From Isoperla grammatica (lineage: Eukaryota; Arthropoda; Insecta; Plecoptera; Perlodidae): DNA of 64,000 bases. The notes under the pieces are model-generated. The model was not told where the DNA came from. It ran no database searches and saw nothing but the letters and a program-made list of their open reading frames with translations. The stretch is taken from positions 39,398,419 through 39,462,418 of the forward strand of contig OX246745.1 of the NCBI GenBank assembly GCA_945910005.1, in the 5' to 3' direction. Shown here piece by piece: positions 39,964 to 52,128 of the stretch (position 1 is its first letter; each line of letters begins with the position of its first letter). Both the position numbers and the translations under genes were made by a program.

Positions 39964-41549
39964 AACCCTCCTAGCCACTCGAAAACCAGCCAACGTTCTC
40001 TTTCTAATGAAAAAACAGACAGTGCCACTGGGACTGAGTTCCTACACGAAACTTGTGACATAGGACATTACATTGGACTTGAAGACGTCATTGACGATTT
40101 CACAAAGAATAAGCTTTTAAACGAACATGGAAACCACCTAAAAACTATTTATTCCCGTATTCGTCTCATAAAAAACAAGGCTCAATTGAAAGTCGTTATT
40201 TGACACAATCACATCTCGATCAGTTTCCTTGGCTGGTGTATTCCCCATCCAAGAAAGGGTTATTTTGCAAGTATTGTGCCCTCTTCATGACTTCTCGCTG
40301 CGGAGGTCAACATAAGCAAACTCAAGTTAATAAGCTTGTTGTGACTCCTCTAACGTCGTTTCCCAAACTTCTGGGAAAAAGTGGTGACTTAGAAACACAC
40401 GCTAAGCACTCATACCATAAAGAATCCGTTTTAGCTGGATCCGATTGACAAGCAACGTTTTTAGCTCCTGAGAAGGAAGTTATCAATCAACTTTCCTCTG
40501 TGCGACAATCGCAAGTACAAGAAAACCGCGAAAGACTCAAGCCAATTATACGGGCAATAATATTTTAGGGAGGCAGAACATTGCATTTCGAGGCCATTGC
40601 GATGATGGGCTCCTTCTGCCTAGTGGGCCTCTTCAAGAAAAAGAATTGCACAACGAAGGAAATTTTCGGGAACTTTTAAAATATCAGGTAGCTTCGGGGG
40701 ATCAACTTCTTGAAAACCTAAAGCTACATATATCAGCAAAACAACTCAAAACGAACTTATTGATTGTTGTGGCCAAGAATTACTAGATCAGCTTTTGGGT
40801 AATTTAAAAGAAGCAAGATTATTTTCTGTTCTTTTCGACGAGACAACTGACATGGCACATACGTCACAGCTCACGCTTGTGTTGCGTTATGTTAGCGATG
40901 GTTCTATACGCGAGAATTTATTGAGTTTCTTGATCCACATAATGAATTAAAACTTCAAAAAAAATACGCAAGCAGCTATACGTCCAGAAAATATTTCTTC
41001 AAGTGAAGATGATGAAGAAGAAGATGGGATAATAGCTATTGATACTGTTGTAGAACCAAAACTTACCGGCAAACTTTTAGGAAATACTGTCTTGAAAATG
41101 CTGGAAAAGCATTCGCTAAACGCCGAACTTTGCATCGGTATAGGAACAGATGGATGTAGGTAGCGTCATGGTTTCAAAACAAAACGGCGCCGTCGCTGAA
41201 ATACAACGTAAAGCAGTGCAAGCAGTGCGATCTCCATGTTTTAACCATGCGTTGAACCTGAGCATTTCCCATTCGTCCGATGTTTCCCTAATTCGTAATT
41301 CAGTAGGGCTGATTAAGAAAGTTTGTGCCTTCTTCACTGGATCTGCTAAAAGAAATTTTGCTATCAAGAAGTTTTTGCATGGAAAACTGAATGGGTTGTG
41401 TGAAACAAGATGGGTCGAACGACACGATTCAATTTTTGTTTTCAAGCATGAGCTTCCAACAATCATAGATGCTCTCAAACAGATCACGAAATGGGATGAT
41501 AACGAATCCTCAACGCAGTCAAAGTCAATCATTTCCTCGCTTGCCAATT

Positions 41550-42219
41550 GAGTCGTATGGATGCAAAACTCACCTTATCCACTTTCTGAAATTGTTGATG
41601 AATTGAAAATAAAGTATTATTTGTTTCACCGTTAAGGTTGTCAAATTGAATGATATTAATATATTCAAGATTATAATTTAAAACCATTTGATATGGTACT
41701 TATAAATCTAATTGTTGTCATATTCTCGCAATTATTAATTTAAATATGGATAAGACAAGTTTTCGATCTAAGTGGATATGAGAAGTTTTGGTAATGAAAG
41801 TGAATGGATGGAGGGGGAAACCAATATAACATTCTCAAACACAATTGTTGCAATCGGGTTTACATTGCATTACATAGTTTTAGGCCTAGATGTCATAGTA
41901 GAACTCACAGCTCACGTAAAACAAACAAAAGTTACTGTCTTCTTTAGTGAAATGAAACACACAACATATCTCATAACGCGCTTTTAAGAGAATGTGATTG
42001 GCTGTTATGGATATGACAAGTTTTGAAATTGAATGCTGCATGGATAAGACAAGTTTTGGAAAAACGCTCAATATTCGTCATGCTTTTACTACTGGATGAA
42101 GCAACTTTTGTTGAAATATTTTATTTTAGTTTAATTCTCATGTGGAAGACGAAGAAAATGGTGTGCGGAACTTATTTTGAAAAAAAGTGGATAAGACGAG
42201 TTTTGCATCTATACGACTC
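41550..42219. mobile_element. 670-bp MITE inserted in the hAT transposase
   Basis: Terminal inverted repeats of about 33 bp start GAGTCGTATGGATGC (left) and GAGTCGTATAGATGC (right, in reverse). AATT lies at both flanks, and removing the element plus one AATT restores the transposase frame exactly. The motif GGATAAGACAAGTTTT recurs inside. I cannot assign the superfamily from a 4-bp AATT target alone. Confidence 0.85.
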
Positions 42220-42679
42220 AATTGCGAGTTTATCGTGTCTATTGCTTGTTTGTGTTCCGTACTAAGCATCTCTAAGCCACTAAGTACCTTACTGCAGAAG
42301 AAGAGCATGGACGTCAACTCTGCAGAAGACAGTATATCTGAGTAGTAGTAGTAGTCATTTATTCACCATTATAAATTTACATTCATTTGGGTTTCGTCAT
42401 TGATTTACAATTTACATTATTTAAGATACAATATCTAGACAAGACAATCAGTTATTACATTGATAATCTAAAATGTACATAGGTTTGATATTAGTAGTTA
42501 AAAGTAAGTCAATCTTATCAATTATAGATATAATAATACAGCAATCATTTAACTGTTAAATATAATTTAACACAATTGTAATACAAATATAAATATATAA
42601 TTAAATATAATACAATTTAATACAACTGTTCAATTTGTCAGGCTACATGGTATGCAGCAGTGGGCCTATACCTGCTAAA

Positions 42680-45610
42680 TCACCCTTGGGCCTCAAAAAA
42701 TTCTTCAAGACTGTAAAATGGGGTTTCAACAAGGTATTGCCTTAATTTGAGCTTGAATATCGTGATGCTGGGGGCCAATGTGAGGCTAACAGGGAGCTTA
42801 TTGAAAATTTTTCTTCCCATGTAGTGGATGTGCTTTTCTAATTGTTTGGTGTTGTGAGAAAGGTATTGGAGTGTTTGTTTAAGGCGGGTGTCGTGAGGGT
42901 GTTTGATGCTATTTTGAAAAGAATTGGGATTATTTTTTACGTAGCATGTGGCTTTGTAGATATATGCGTTAAATATTGTATGTATTTGAAGGTCTTTGAA
43001 AATGTCACGACAGCTTTCTCTTTTCTGCATTCGTCCTATAATTCTAACTGCCCTTTTCTGAAGAGTCAGGACTCGTTGGATTAGATATTTTGAAGCACAC
43101 CCCCAAGATAGAATTCCGTATGTCATGATTGAGTGAAAGTTTGCAAAATAAGCAGTTATTAGTTTTTCGCGGCTCGCTAGAGAGGAGAGTACCCGTAGGG
43201 CATATGTGGAGGAGTTAAGGCGTTTACATAGATTGTCTATATGGGGTTGCCATGTTAGACTATGGTCTAGGGTAAGACCAAGGAGTTTGCAGCAGGTGCA
43301 TGGAGAAATTAATTTATGATTTACTGATATCGTGCTGTTGGCAGGTTTGGTTGACCTGTTTCTAAGATTGAATTTAAGTATCTGAGTTTTATTGTCATTT
43401 AAAAATAGTTTGTTTGCCTGGAACCATAAAGAGATTACATTGATTATTCTATTTGCAAGTGATGTTGTTATGCTGCTATCTGGACTTGAGAGAACAATGC
43501 TTGTATCGTCAGCAAATAGTATCATGAACAGCAGATGTATGAAATGGCTGGGTAATGATTTAATACAATAGTCAGGCAAGTCATTTATGAAGGTGAGGAA
43601 CAAGAGTGGTCCGAGGACAGAGCCCTGGGGTACACCTGCATTGTTGTCTTGCCAGCTAGACTGAGTTTCTTTATTATTGTTGATGACCACATGTTGCTTA
43701 CGGTTTGACAAGTAGGAGGAGAACCAGTCACCTGCTATTCCCCTGATTCCATAGTGGTTCATTTTTTCGATAAGCAGTCTATGGTCCACGCAATCAAAAG
43801 CCTTGCTCAGATCGAAAAATACTCCGAGTGTGTCATGACCCTTATCGAGGGAGTTGTGTACTTTACCCAGCATTTCGGCTGAAGCCGTGTCCGTAGACTT
43901 GCCTGGTCTAAACCCATGCTGGAAGTTGGTGAGTATGTTATGTTTGTCAAGGAAGCTAAGTAGACGTTTTGCGACTATCTTTTCAAGTAATTTAGAAAAC
44001 ACTGGGAGAATACTTATAGGCCTATAGTTGCTCATATCATTGTGACTGTCTTTTTTGTGGATAGGTATTACCTTTGCTAGTTTCATTCCTTGTGGAAAGA
44101 CCCCCGTTGAAAGAGAGCTATTGAATATTTCCTCGAGTGGGAGCAACAGATGGTTTATACAGGTCTTAAAGAGCTAGCTACACGAGAGTTCGTTATAGTC
44201 CTGGGCAGGTTTTGGCCGTGTATTCATGACAACGAGTAATATTTCCTGCCTATAAGTGGGCGTCAAGAACATTGTGTGAGAGTTGCTACTTGTGATGTCT
44301 TTAAGTGAAGAGATAGGGTCATGCATTGTTGTTTGTGACACATTGTGATGTTGTTGCAGTTTTGAAGAGACTTCAGTGAAGAAGGTGTTAAACGCGTCAG
44401 AAATATCCTTCTCAGATGTTAGGATCGCCCCATCTTTATTAATTTTGCTTATTTTTCGGGTGTTGGACTTGTCCTTCACATGGTATGAATGAGTTTTTAT
44501 TGTGTCCCAAACAGCTTTATTCCTATTGTCTGAGCTTAGTATATATTGCGATATAGCCTTCTGTTTTGACATTTTAATTACTAATTTATAGATTCTTTTA
44601 TAAGAAGCAACATATTTTTTAAATTTATCTGAACAGACATTTGTTTTCAGGATTCCAGTAAGGCATCTTAGCTTATTGCAAGAGGTCTGAATGCCTTTTG
44701 TAAACCAGTGTCTTTTTATCAAGTTTGGTTTGATTAGGATTTTTTTTAATTGGGAATGCTTTATTAAAGTGGGTCATTACTGTGTTAGTGAAGGTATCAT
44801 ACTTTTCGTCTGTATTGGTCGCGTTGACTGTCTCCTGCCAGGTTTCATTTTGCAGGATATTTGAAAAGTTTGAGATGTTACGCTGCGAAAATATGCGTTT
44901 GTATACATGGCGGGCAGTTGGCTTGTTGGTCTGGGTTTCAAATGCCACCTTAAGTAACTGGCCTTCATGATCAGAGAGCCCGCTGGATATGATCGCAGTT
45001 TCGAATTCTTGGCTAATGTTTGTATATATATTATCAATACAAGTCCTGCTATTGGCTGTAATTCTAGTAGGGCAGGTAATTGATGCAACTCCATTATATG
45101 ACGCAATTAGGTCATTTAGAAGAGCATTATTAGTAGATTGTTTTAAGGTGTCAATATTGAAGTCTCCCGCTAGGATAACAGATTTGTTCTCTTTTGTAAT
45201 AAGGTTCAGGATTTGGTCTAGATGTGTAATAAAGTTGGTAATGTTCCCCTCAGGTGATCTGTAGATAGAAACAACTACAACTTTTTGAGCTTTTAGTTCA
45301 ATAGCAGCAATTTCAATGTGCTTGTCGAGGCTGAATTTCCCAATGTCACGCCTCGGCACATAATCTAAGAAAGATAATTGATCCTTAATATAAATGGCTG
45401 TACCTCCATTGGCTAGTGAGCTCCAACAGTAGCAACTGCCTAACGAGTAACCTGGAATTTTATAATGGGGAATTTCAGCTTCCTTTAACCAGTGCTCTGT
45501 TGCGCAGAATATGTCGACTGTATGGTTGTGTAGGAGAATGTCTACCTCAATTAGTTTATTTCTTAGGCTTTGTAGGTTATGGTGGAGGAGTATTGTGACT
45601 CTAGACTTGT
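42680..45610 (-). pseudogene. Non-LTR ORF2: APE endonuclease plus reverse transcriptase
   Basis: The endonuclease part (about 45580-44900) shows HHNLQSLRNK, CATEHWLK, VSIYRSP, LAGDFNID and GLSDHEG, the expected order of catalytic motifs in APE-type nucleases. The reverse transcriptase (44146-42680) shows VIPIHKK, YRPISILPVFSKLLEK, FDLSKAFDCVDH, GVPQGSVLGPLLF and the active site FADD. Two lesions are visible. One is a frameshift at a run of eight A (about 44740). The other is an in-frame TAG at 44174-44176, with the same frame continuing on both sides. The element is therefore dead but fairly young. Family placement as Jockey/CR1-like rests on these motifs only. Confidence 0.9.
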
Positions 45611-45828
45611 TACTAGTTACGTTGGAAGTACTTCTTGACTGAGGGTGAGAAAATTTATGATGTTTGACTTATTAAGAACTTTGTGATTGGATTTGGAGAT
45701 TCTAGAAGGTTGGCTTCTAAGGGGAATAGTGTAGGAATTAGTTTTGCCTACATATGGTATAGGCCCACGGCCCCAAGGAGTACTTATGCCTGATATTGGC
45801 CTTGATGCCAAGCCAGTGTCCTGCGGAT

Positions 45829-46959
45829 CAGCCTGGGCCTGGGTGGCTGGCTGACGGTCCTCCGTGACTGTGGGTCCGGTGTCTGGGTGGTCAGCCTGGG
45901 CCTGGGTGGCTGGCTGACGGTCCTCCGTGACTGTGGGTCCGGTGTCTGGGTGGTCGGCCTGGGCCTGGGTGGCTGGCTGACGGTCCTCCGTGACTGTGGG
46001 TCCGGTGTCTGGGTGGTCGGCCTGGGCCTGGGTGGCTGGCTGACGGTCCTCCGTGACTGTGGGTCCGGTGTCTGGGTGGTCGGCCTGGGCCTGGGTGGCT
46101 GGCTGACGGTCCTCCGTGACTGTGGGTCCGGTGTCTGGGTGGTCAGCCTGGGCCTGGGTGGCTGGCTGACGGTCCTCCGTGACTGTGGGTCCGGTGTCTG
46201 GGTGGTCGGCCTGGGCCTGGGTGGCTGGCTGACGGTCCTCCGTGACTGTGGGTCCGGTGTCTGGGTGGTCAGCCTGGGCCTGGGTGGCTGGCTGACGGTC
46301 CTCCGTGACTGTGGGTCCGGTGTCTGGGTGGTCGGCCTGGGCCTGGGTGGCTGGCTGACGGTCCTCCGTGACTGTGGGTCCGGTGTCTGGGTGGTCAGCC
46401 TGGGCCTGGGTGGCTGGCTGACGGTCCTCCGTGACTGTGGGTCCGGTGTCTGGGTGGTCGGCCTGGGCCTGGGTGGCTGGCTGACGGTCCTCCGTGACTG
46501 TGGGTCCGGTGTCTGGGTGGTCAGCCTGGGCCTGGGTGGCTGGCTGACGGTCCTCCGTGACTGTGGGTCCGGTGTCTGGGTGGTCAGCCTGGGCCTGGGT
46601 GGCTGGCTGACGGTCCTCCGTGACTGTGGGTCCGGTGTCTGGGTGGTCGGCCTGGGCCTGGGTGGCTGGCTGACGGTCCTCCGTGACTGTGGGTCCGGTG
46701 TCTGGGTGGTCAGCCTGGGCCTGGGTGGCTGGCTGACGGTCCTCCGTGACTGTGGGTCCGGTGTCTGGGTGGTCAGCCTGGGCCTGGGTGGCTGGCTGAC
46801 GGTCCTCCGTGACTGTGGGTCCGGTGTCTGGGTGGTCGGCCTGGGCCTGGGTGGCTGGCTGACGGTCCTCCGTGACTGTGGGTCCGGTGTCTGGGTGGTC
46901 GGCCTGGGCCTGGGTGGCTGGCTGACGGTCCTCCGTGACTGTGGGTCCGGTGTCTGGGT
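45829..46959 (-). repeat. 63-bp minisatellite, 18 copies, inside the non-LTR 5' part
   Basis: Near-perfect 63-bp units. The main variation is GGCCTG versus AGCCTG at one position. On the minus strand one frame reads a 21-residue repeat (DTGPTVTEDRQPATQAQADHP) within a 456-codon frame at 45617-46987. The other two minus/plus frames are also open, so translation is unproven. It lies just upstream of the endonuclease frame. Confidence 0.95.
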
Positions 46960-48084
46960 CCGGGTACCTACTGGATTCTTTAGGCAAGATGAGAGAACAG
47001 TCTTCTGAGAGTTTTGCAGTGGTATTTTCAAGTATAACGTCGTTGTGTAACAGTTGAGGTCACACTACCCCGTCTTGACCGCAACCAGATGCACCGCGAG
47101 AACCACCCCGCGAGTTCTCCAGAAGAGTATTTTCGACGCTCTTTATTTATACCGCTCTTAGATGGTGTTATTGAGGACATTAAACGTCGCTTCATGCCCG
47201 ATACTTCATTTGCATTCTCTTGCCGGAGAAGATACTATACTAGGCCAAGAAGAACAAACGGGGCCAGCAATGAACGCTGTTACTGAAAATGTTATTAAAC
47301 AATTAGCTGTTCAATTTGGAACGCCAGGCTTTGAGAGGGGCCACAATTCCGAAAATGGCAATCGACGTGTTCAACGAATGCGACAGGTAGTTGTTTCCAG
47401 CCATCCACACACTGCTACAGATCTCATGTACGTTACCTGTTAGTGTGGCAAGTGCTGAGAGAAGTTTCTCCACACTGCGGCGACTAAAAACCTGGATGAG
47501 AACTAAGATGGGCCAGAACAGACTCACTGGTCTTGCCAGGCTTAGCATTCACAGTTCTATGTCAATTAATATAGAAAATGTAATTAACATAAGGTATGCG
47601 AAAGGAAAGAACCGTAAACGAGACTTTGTTTTGTAAATACTACAATTGTTTTTAATGTGCAAAGTAATTTCATGAAAGTTTGTTTAATAAGCAATGTTAA
47701 TCTTTTTTTTAAACTCAATTTTACATTAAATGTATTTGCATTAGGAGTCATGTTTACTGTTTAGAGTAGCATAGGTTTTATGACGTGTGTTGTTCGTTTA
47801 TACGCCAACATTAGTGACAACTATGTTATTGCTTCACCCAAAATGTGACAATGTCAGTATTGACTGAAGTAAAGTATGTTTTGAAAATGTGATAGATTAA
47901 ATTAAACATAATGTACATTACTCCCCAAAACTTGTATATATAGCATGCACTTAAGCCCCCCCCCCCCCCCCTATAATAACCATGACAATCGCCTTCCATA
48001 AAACCGCCCCCCCCCCCCATAAATCAAGGCTAGATCCGCCCCTTACTCAGGGATTGATGCATATAGTGGGTCAGGGAGGGGTGA

Positions 48085-48710
48085 AACCCATAATAAGTGT
48101 ACAGGCTGATGTAGATAAACTTGTAGTGGGCTAGTGACAGAAATGTGTTTTCGTAGCCTGAGGTGATCCCAGCTCGCAGTAAAACCCATAATAGGTGTAA
48201 AGCCTGGTGTAGATAAGCTTGTAGTGGGCTAGTGACAGAAATGTGTTTTCGTAGCCTGAGGTGATTCCAGCTCGCAGTGAAACCCATAATAGGTGTAAAG
48301 GCTGTTGTAGATAAGCTTGTGTGGGCTAGTGAGAGAAATGTGTTTTCGTAGCCTGAGGTGATCCCAGCTCGCAGTGAAACCCATAATAGGTGTACAGGCT
48401 GATGTAGATAAGCTTGTAGTGGGCTAGTGACAGAAATGTGTTTTCGTAGCCTGAGGTGATCCCAGCTCGCAGTGAAACCCATAATAGGTGTAAAGGCTGA
48501 TGTAGATAAGCTTGTAGTGGGCTAGTGAGAGAAATGTGTTTTCCTAGCCTGAGGTGATCCCAGCTCGCAGTGAAACCCATAATAGGTGTAAAGGCTGATG
48601 TAGATAAGCTTGTAGTGGGCTAGTGAGAGAAATGTGTTTTCGTAGCCTGAGGTGATCCCAGCTCGCAGTGAACCCCATAATAGGTGTAAAGCCTGGTGTA
48701 GTTAAGCTTG
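48085..48710. repeat. 98-bp minisatellite, about 6.4 copies
   Basis: Units (AACCCATAATAGGTGTAAAG...GATCCCAGCTCGCAGTG) differ by a few substitutions. They lie inside the right part of the outermost hAT-type element. Confidence 0.95.
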
Positions 48711-49082
48711 ATCCTACAATCCGTTATCTGTGCTTCTATATACATGTTTTAAAATTATATAAGAATAGTTTTTGTAGGTAGGCCTAGTGGGGAGGGGGGG
48801 GGGGGGTTAAGCCCCAAAATTTCCATCGGTATGCCACTGAAAATAATGATACCATTTATACTTAAAGCAGTGTTGAAAGGGACCTGAGGCCTAAATGCGA
48901 CTTATCGAATGGTGAACATGACACTTGCATTTTTCGTGAAACGGACGCGATCCGGCCGAAGTGAAACCAAAAACCCGGACATTTCATGCTTTTATTAAAA
49001 AGCCGCCCGGACGCAATGAAGAACATACGAAAAAGAGGACATGTCCGGGTGTAACCGGACAAATGGCAACCCTAATTATGGT

Positions 49083-49590
49083 GTGATGAACTTGGTAACG
49101 GTATGAATTTGTAATGTCTTAGTTTTAATGACATGTCATTATTACTAAGTTGTGGTGCAAGTCTGTAATGTGCTATTATATTTGTGTGTGTTCTACTTGT
49201 GGTGCTACAGTAATGTGTGGATAAAGTTGGTAGGTTTATTAACTTGTAATGTTTTAGTTCAACGGCAAATTCAAACGGCAAATGATGTACGGATGAATTT
49301 TGTTTTGGATAAGACAACTTACACTAGCTGTATATTGCTCGCCTCCGCGAACTCTAAGAAATGTATAGACGGTATAGAAGAATTGAAGTTCTGAGTGATT
49401 CACTCGTAGGCCTACTCATTTATATTTGGGCTACGTTCAGCAACCAACTGATGCGTCACATTGAGCAGTATAAACTGAAACATATTGTGATGTTTTTTGT
49501 TTTGATAACTTCAATGTGTATCAAAATATACTGCGAGTAACATTTCCGCATTTCCGACAGCATATAATAGCTACATAATAGCAGCAAAGC
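49083..49590. other. Unassigned DNA with a short open frame
   Basis: An 80-codon plus-strand frame at 49152-49394 has no recognisable domain. I do not call it a gene. Confidence 0.5.
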
Positions 49591-49877
49591 CAGCATGTAA
49601 TAGGAATAGCACAACCATTACACACACACACATGGCAGCATGTAATAGCACAACCATTACACACACATGACAGCATGTAATAGCACAACCATTACACACA
49701 CATGACAGCATGTAATAGCACAACCATTACACACACATGACAGCATGTAATAGCACAACCATTACACACACATGACAGCATGTAATAGCACAACCATTAC
49801 ACACACACATGACAGCATGTAATAGCACAACCATTACACACACACATGACATTACACACACATGACATTACGCACAC
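49591..49877. repeat. 35-bp minisatellite, left block
   Basis: About eight units of CATGACAGCATGTAATAGCA plus CAACCATTACACACA. The same array continues at 50399 after an insertion. Confidence 0.95.
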
Positions 49878-50398
49878 ACCGCTTCTCAAGAAAAAGTGCA
49901 TTCTGTTCAGTCAGTCCATACACAACATCACTTAGGTTTGTTCAATGCACTGTTATTAAACCTTATCTTCTTCATAATAAATATTTTTAACAATTTGCTT
50001 TGATAAAATTTGATAAAATGATATAATGTAAAATTTAATGAATTTCCGTTTCTCACCACAACCTTAATATCGCTTCTTTTCTATTCCATGTATTTGTCTT
50101 GCAATTTTCATTGCCAGTATTATTCTACTTCATTGGTTAAAAAATCTGATACACATTATGTTCACCGTTACAAAAATTATGTTATATGTATCTGCTTGTA
50201 TATTCCGCTGAAAATACTTAGTATAAGCATTAGTATTAGCATTAGTATTAGAACTCTAGAAGTAGTCAGTCATGTCACCATGAACATTTGTCTTTCTATA
50301 TGCTTACATTTAATTACTTTAGTATTGCATCCAACGTTTTCTGGAACTTTTGTATTCTGTTGTTGGGTAACGCATAAATAAATAAATAAATAAATAAA
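49878..50398 (+). mobile_element. Retroinsert with (AAAT)n tail inside the 35-bp minisatellite
   Basis: About 520 bp of unrelated AT-rich DNA ends in seven AAAT/ATAA units at 50372-50398, directly abutting the resumed minisatellite. A tail of this form points to a SINE or truncated LINE copied by target-primed reverse transcription. No RT domain and no clear tRNA-like promoter was recognised. The left boundary is approximate. Confidence 0.55.
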
Positions 50399-51020
50399 TA
50401 GCACAACCATTACACACACATGACAGCATGTAATAGCACAACCATTACACACACATGACAGCATGTAATAGCACAACCATTACACACACATGACAGCATG
50501 TAATAGCACAACCATTACACACACATGACAGCATGTAATAGCACAACCATTACACACACGTGACAGCATGTAATAGCACAACCATTACACACACATGACA
50601 GCATGTAATAGCACAACCATTACACACACATGACAGCATGTAATAGCACAACCATTACACACACATGACAGCATGTAATAGCACAACCATTACACACATA
50701 ACAGCATGTAATAGCACAACCATGACACACACATGACAGCATGTAATAGCACAACCATGACACACACATGACAGCATGTAATAGCACAACCATGACACAC
50801 ACATGACAGCATGTAATAGCACAACCATGACACACACATGACAGCATGTAATAGCACAACCATTACACACACATGACAGCATGTAATAGCACAACCATGA
50901 CACACACATGACAGCATGTAATAGCACAACCATTACACACACATGACAGCATGTAATAGCACAACCATTACACACACATGACAGCATGTAATAGCACAAC
51001 CATTACACACACATGACAGA
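50399..51020. repeat. 35-bp minisatellite, right block
   Basis: About 18 units. A sub-block at 50700-50920 carries CCATGACAC in place of CCATTACAC. All three minus frames are open because 35 bp is not a multiple of three and the unit lacks stops. They are not genes. Confidence 0.95.
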
Positions 51021-51029
51021 ATGTAACCA

Positions 51030-51648
51030 CTTTGCTTCAGGCCTTCAAAATGTCGGTTCCCTATTGTGGTTGAGGCTTTAGAGGCATTCCTAATCATAGG
51101 ACTCCCAAATCACGAGACTTCGTCTTGGACAGCAACGAAATGCCTTTATAGCAGTAGTATATAGGAGGATCAGGAATCTTTGTACTAAAAACCCTAAGCA
51201 AATATTGCGGTAAGACAGTACTAATAACAACATATCATGCCTTAATCGAAGGACATTGATTATATAATTATATTTTTTGGTGATTATATGGAATGATATG
51301 GATCTTGTATGCATCAATGAACCTTGATATATCATTTGAAAACTGATTTATAATTGTTGTGTATTGTTCTTGAAGACTTGGGAGACCGTTATGATACTCA
51401 TACAAAGGGTGCTAGATAGTTTTTGAAATGGTCTTTTGCTATCCGTTATACCGTGTTGAGGGCAAGATTTCGACTGACGTGTTTTAGGCCATCAAACAAA
51501 ATACTTGAACCCAAAAATGTTCCGCTTTGGGCGTAAGAGACGCCACCTGTTTCACACCACCTCCATGTGGGTGCCCGATAAATGTTTTTTTTTCTGCCTC
51601 GGGCCCCCAAATATGAATCTGGCCCACACGCGCGCCTAGCATAGGATT
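51030..51648. other. Unassigned DNA
   Basis: No element ends, exons or RNA genes recognised. Confidence 0.55.
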
Positions 51649-52128
51649 TAGGGTGACCAGACGTCCCGAAAAATTTGGGGGTTAGTCCTGAATTTGGCAC
51701 AAGTGTCCCGCGTCCCGAAATGTGATTGTAATTTCGGGACTCCTTTTGTCCCGAAATTGGTAAATTCTCGATTTTCTTTATATGTGGTTCAAAAATTACA
51801 AATTTCAACTAAGAAAAAATAAAGAAGAGAAGCGGTCAGTGGTAAATTTGTAATTCGGAGCGCCGCCACAAATGGCAGTCTGTTGCTTGCGCTTCCCTAG
51901 CAGAGCGCTAGCGTGCAATGCACCGGCAAGGCACGGCTACACCGCTATTAATATGGAATACAAATATAAAAAATGTAATATCGAGTAAGAAAATGTAAAC
52001 AATTAAACAAAACAGACTGTCACCGTTCCACTTTCAGCGAACAATTAACCTCTGACAGTGTTTTCACCTCCATTCGGTTAGAGAAAAAAAGTGTCCCGAA
52101 ATTCAGTCTTGACCATCTGGTCACTCTA
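51649..52128. mobile_element. 480-bp hAT-type MITE
   Basis: The ends TAGGGTGACCAGACGTC and, in reverse, TAGAGTGACCAGATGGTC are of a type common in hAT MITEs. The interior carries several TGTCCCGAAA strings. The flanks ATAGGATT and ATCTAATT match at only 5 of 8 positions, so the target duplication is eroded or the copy is old. Confidence 0.75.

Larger units (their letters stand above)
42341..47040 (-). mobile_element. Non-LTR retrotransposon (Jockey/CR1-like), inserted in the hAT
   Basis: Runs on the minus strand from a (TAC/ACT)n 3' tail at about 42341-42352 to a 5' end near 47040. It holds an endonuclease and reverse transcriptase frame plus a minisatellite-bearing 5' part. No ORF1 with zinc knuckles is visible, so it is probably 5' truncated or rearranged. 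The hAT transposase resumes on the far side. The exact target duplication could not be fixed. Confidence 0.85.
38729..47636 (+). pseudogene. hAT transposase, TTF-type zinc finger/ZMYM1-like, split by three insertions
   Basis: Cut-and-paste transposase gene. Exon 1, 38729-38744 (ATG...AAAG), is joined through a 125-bp GT-AG intron to an exon at 38870. The basic stretch KKRKINSFFLPVPKK follows. Coding sequence is found at 38870-39068, 39972-41549, about 42220-42340 and about 47048-47636. Recognised parts: a Cys/His zinc-finger region from FCKYCALF to HAKHSYHKE (40268-40420), GRQNIAFRGH at about 40572, FDETTD with the first catalytic Asp at 40837, a GTDG segment at 41146, CFNHALNLS at 41237, and the C-terminal dimerisation segment SVASAERSFSTLRRLKTWMR at about 47440-47500. 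Frame breaks occur near 40190, 40447 and 40560-40570, with probable others near 40730 and 40910, so it is inactive even apart from the insertions. A stretch of some tens of codons around the non-LTR insertion appears to be missing. Confidence 0.9.
38375..48044 (+). mobile_element. Full-length hAT transposon (ZMYM1-like transposase) with nested insertions
   Basis: Left end CAGGGGCGGATAC and right end, in reverse, AAGGGGCGGATC. Perfect 8-bp duplications ACTCAGGG at 38367-38374 and 48045-48052. After removing the nested insertions about 3.4 kb remain, an ordinary size for an autonomous hAT. The left 160 bp fold back on themselves (CGGATACAG...CTGTATCCG). Poly-C tracts lie next to both ends. Confidence 0.92.
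38311..49074. mobile_element. Outermost hAT-type element, split by a later hAT insertion
   Basis: The ends TAGGGTTGCCATAAGT (38311) and, in reverse, TAGGGTTGCCATTTGT (49074) are flanked by perfect 8-bp duplications ATTATGGT (38303-38310 and 49075-49082). Its own sequence is 38311-38374 plus 48045-49074, about 1.1 kb, including the 98-bp minisatellite. Everything from 38375 to 48044 was inserted later. No coding capacity of its own. Confidence 0.88.

Noticed and set aside
45887..47008. 373-codon plus-strand frame rich in Gly/Leu/Trp/Val
   Set aside because: Antisense shadow of the 63-bp minisatellite in the non-LTR element.
49152..49394. 80-codon frame, candidate exon
   Set aside because: No recognisable protein family, no convincing splice sites and no partner exons.
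50620..50999. Cys-rich frames of 79-114 codons (repeats of CYYMLSCVC)
   Set aside because: All three minus frames of the 35-bp minisatellite give the same peptide in rotation, so this is an artefact of the repeat.
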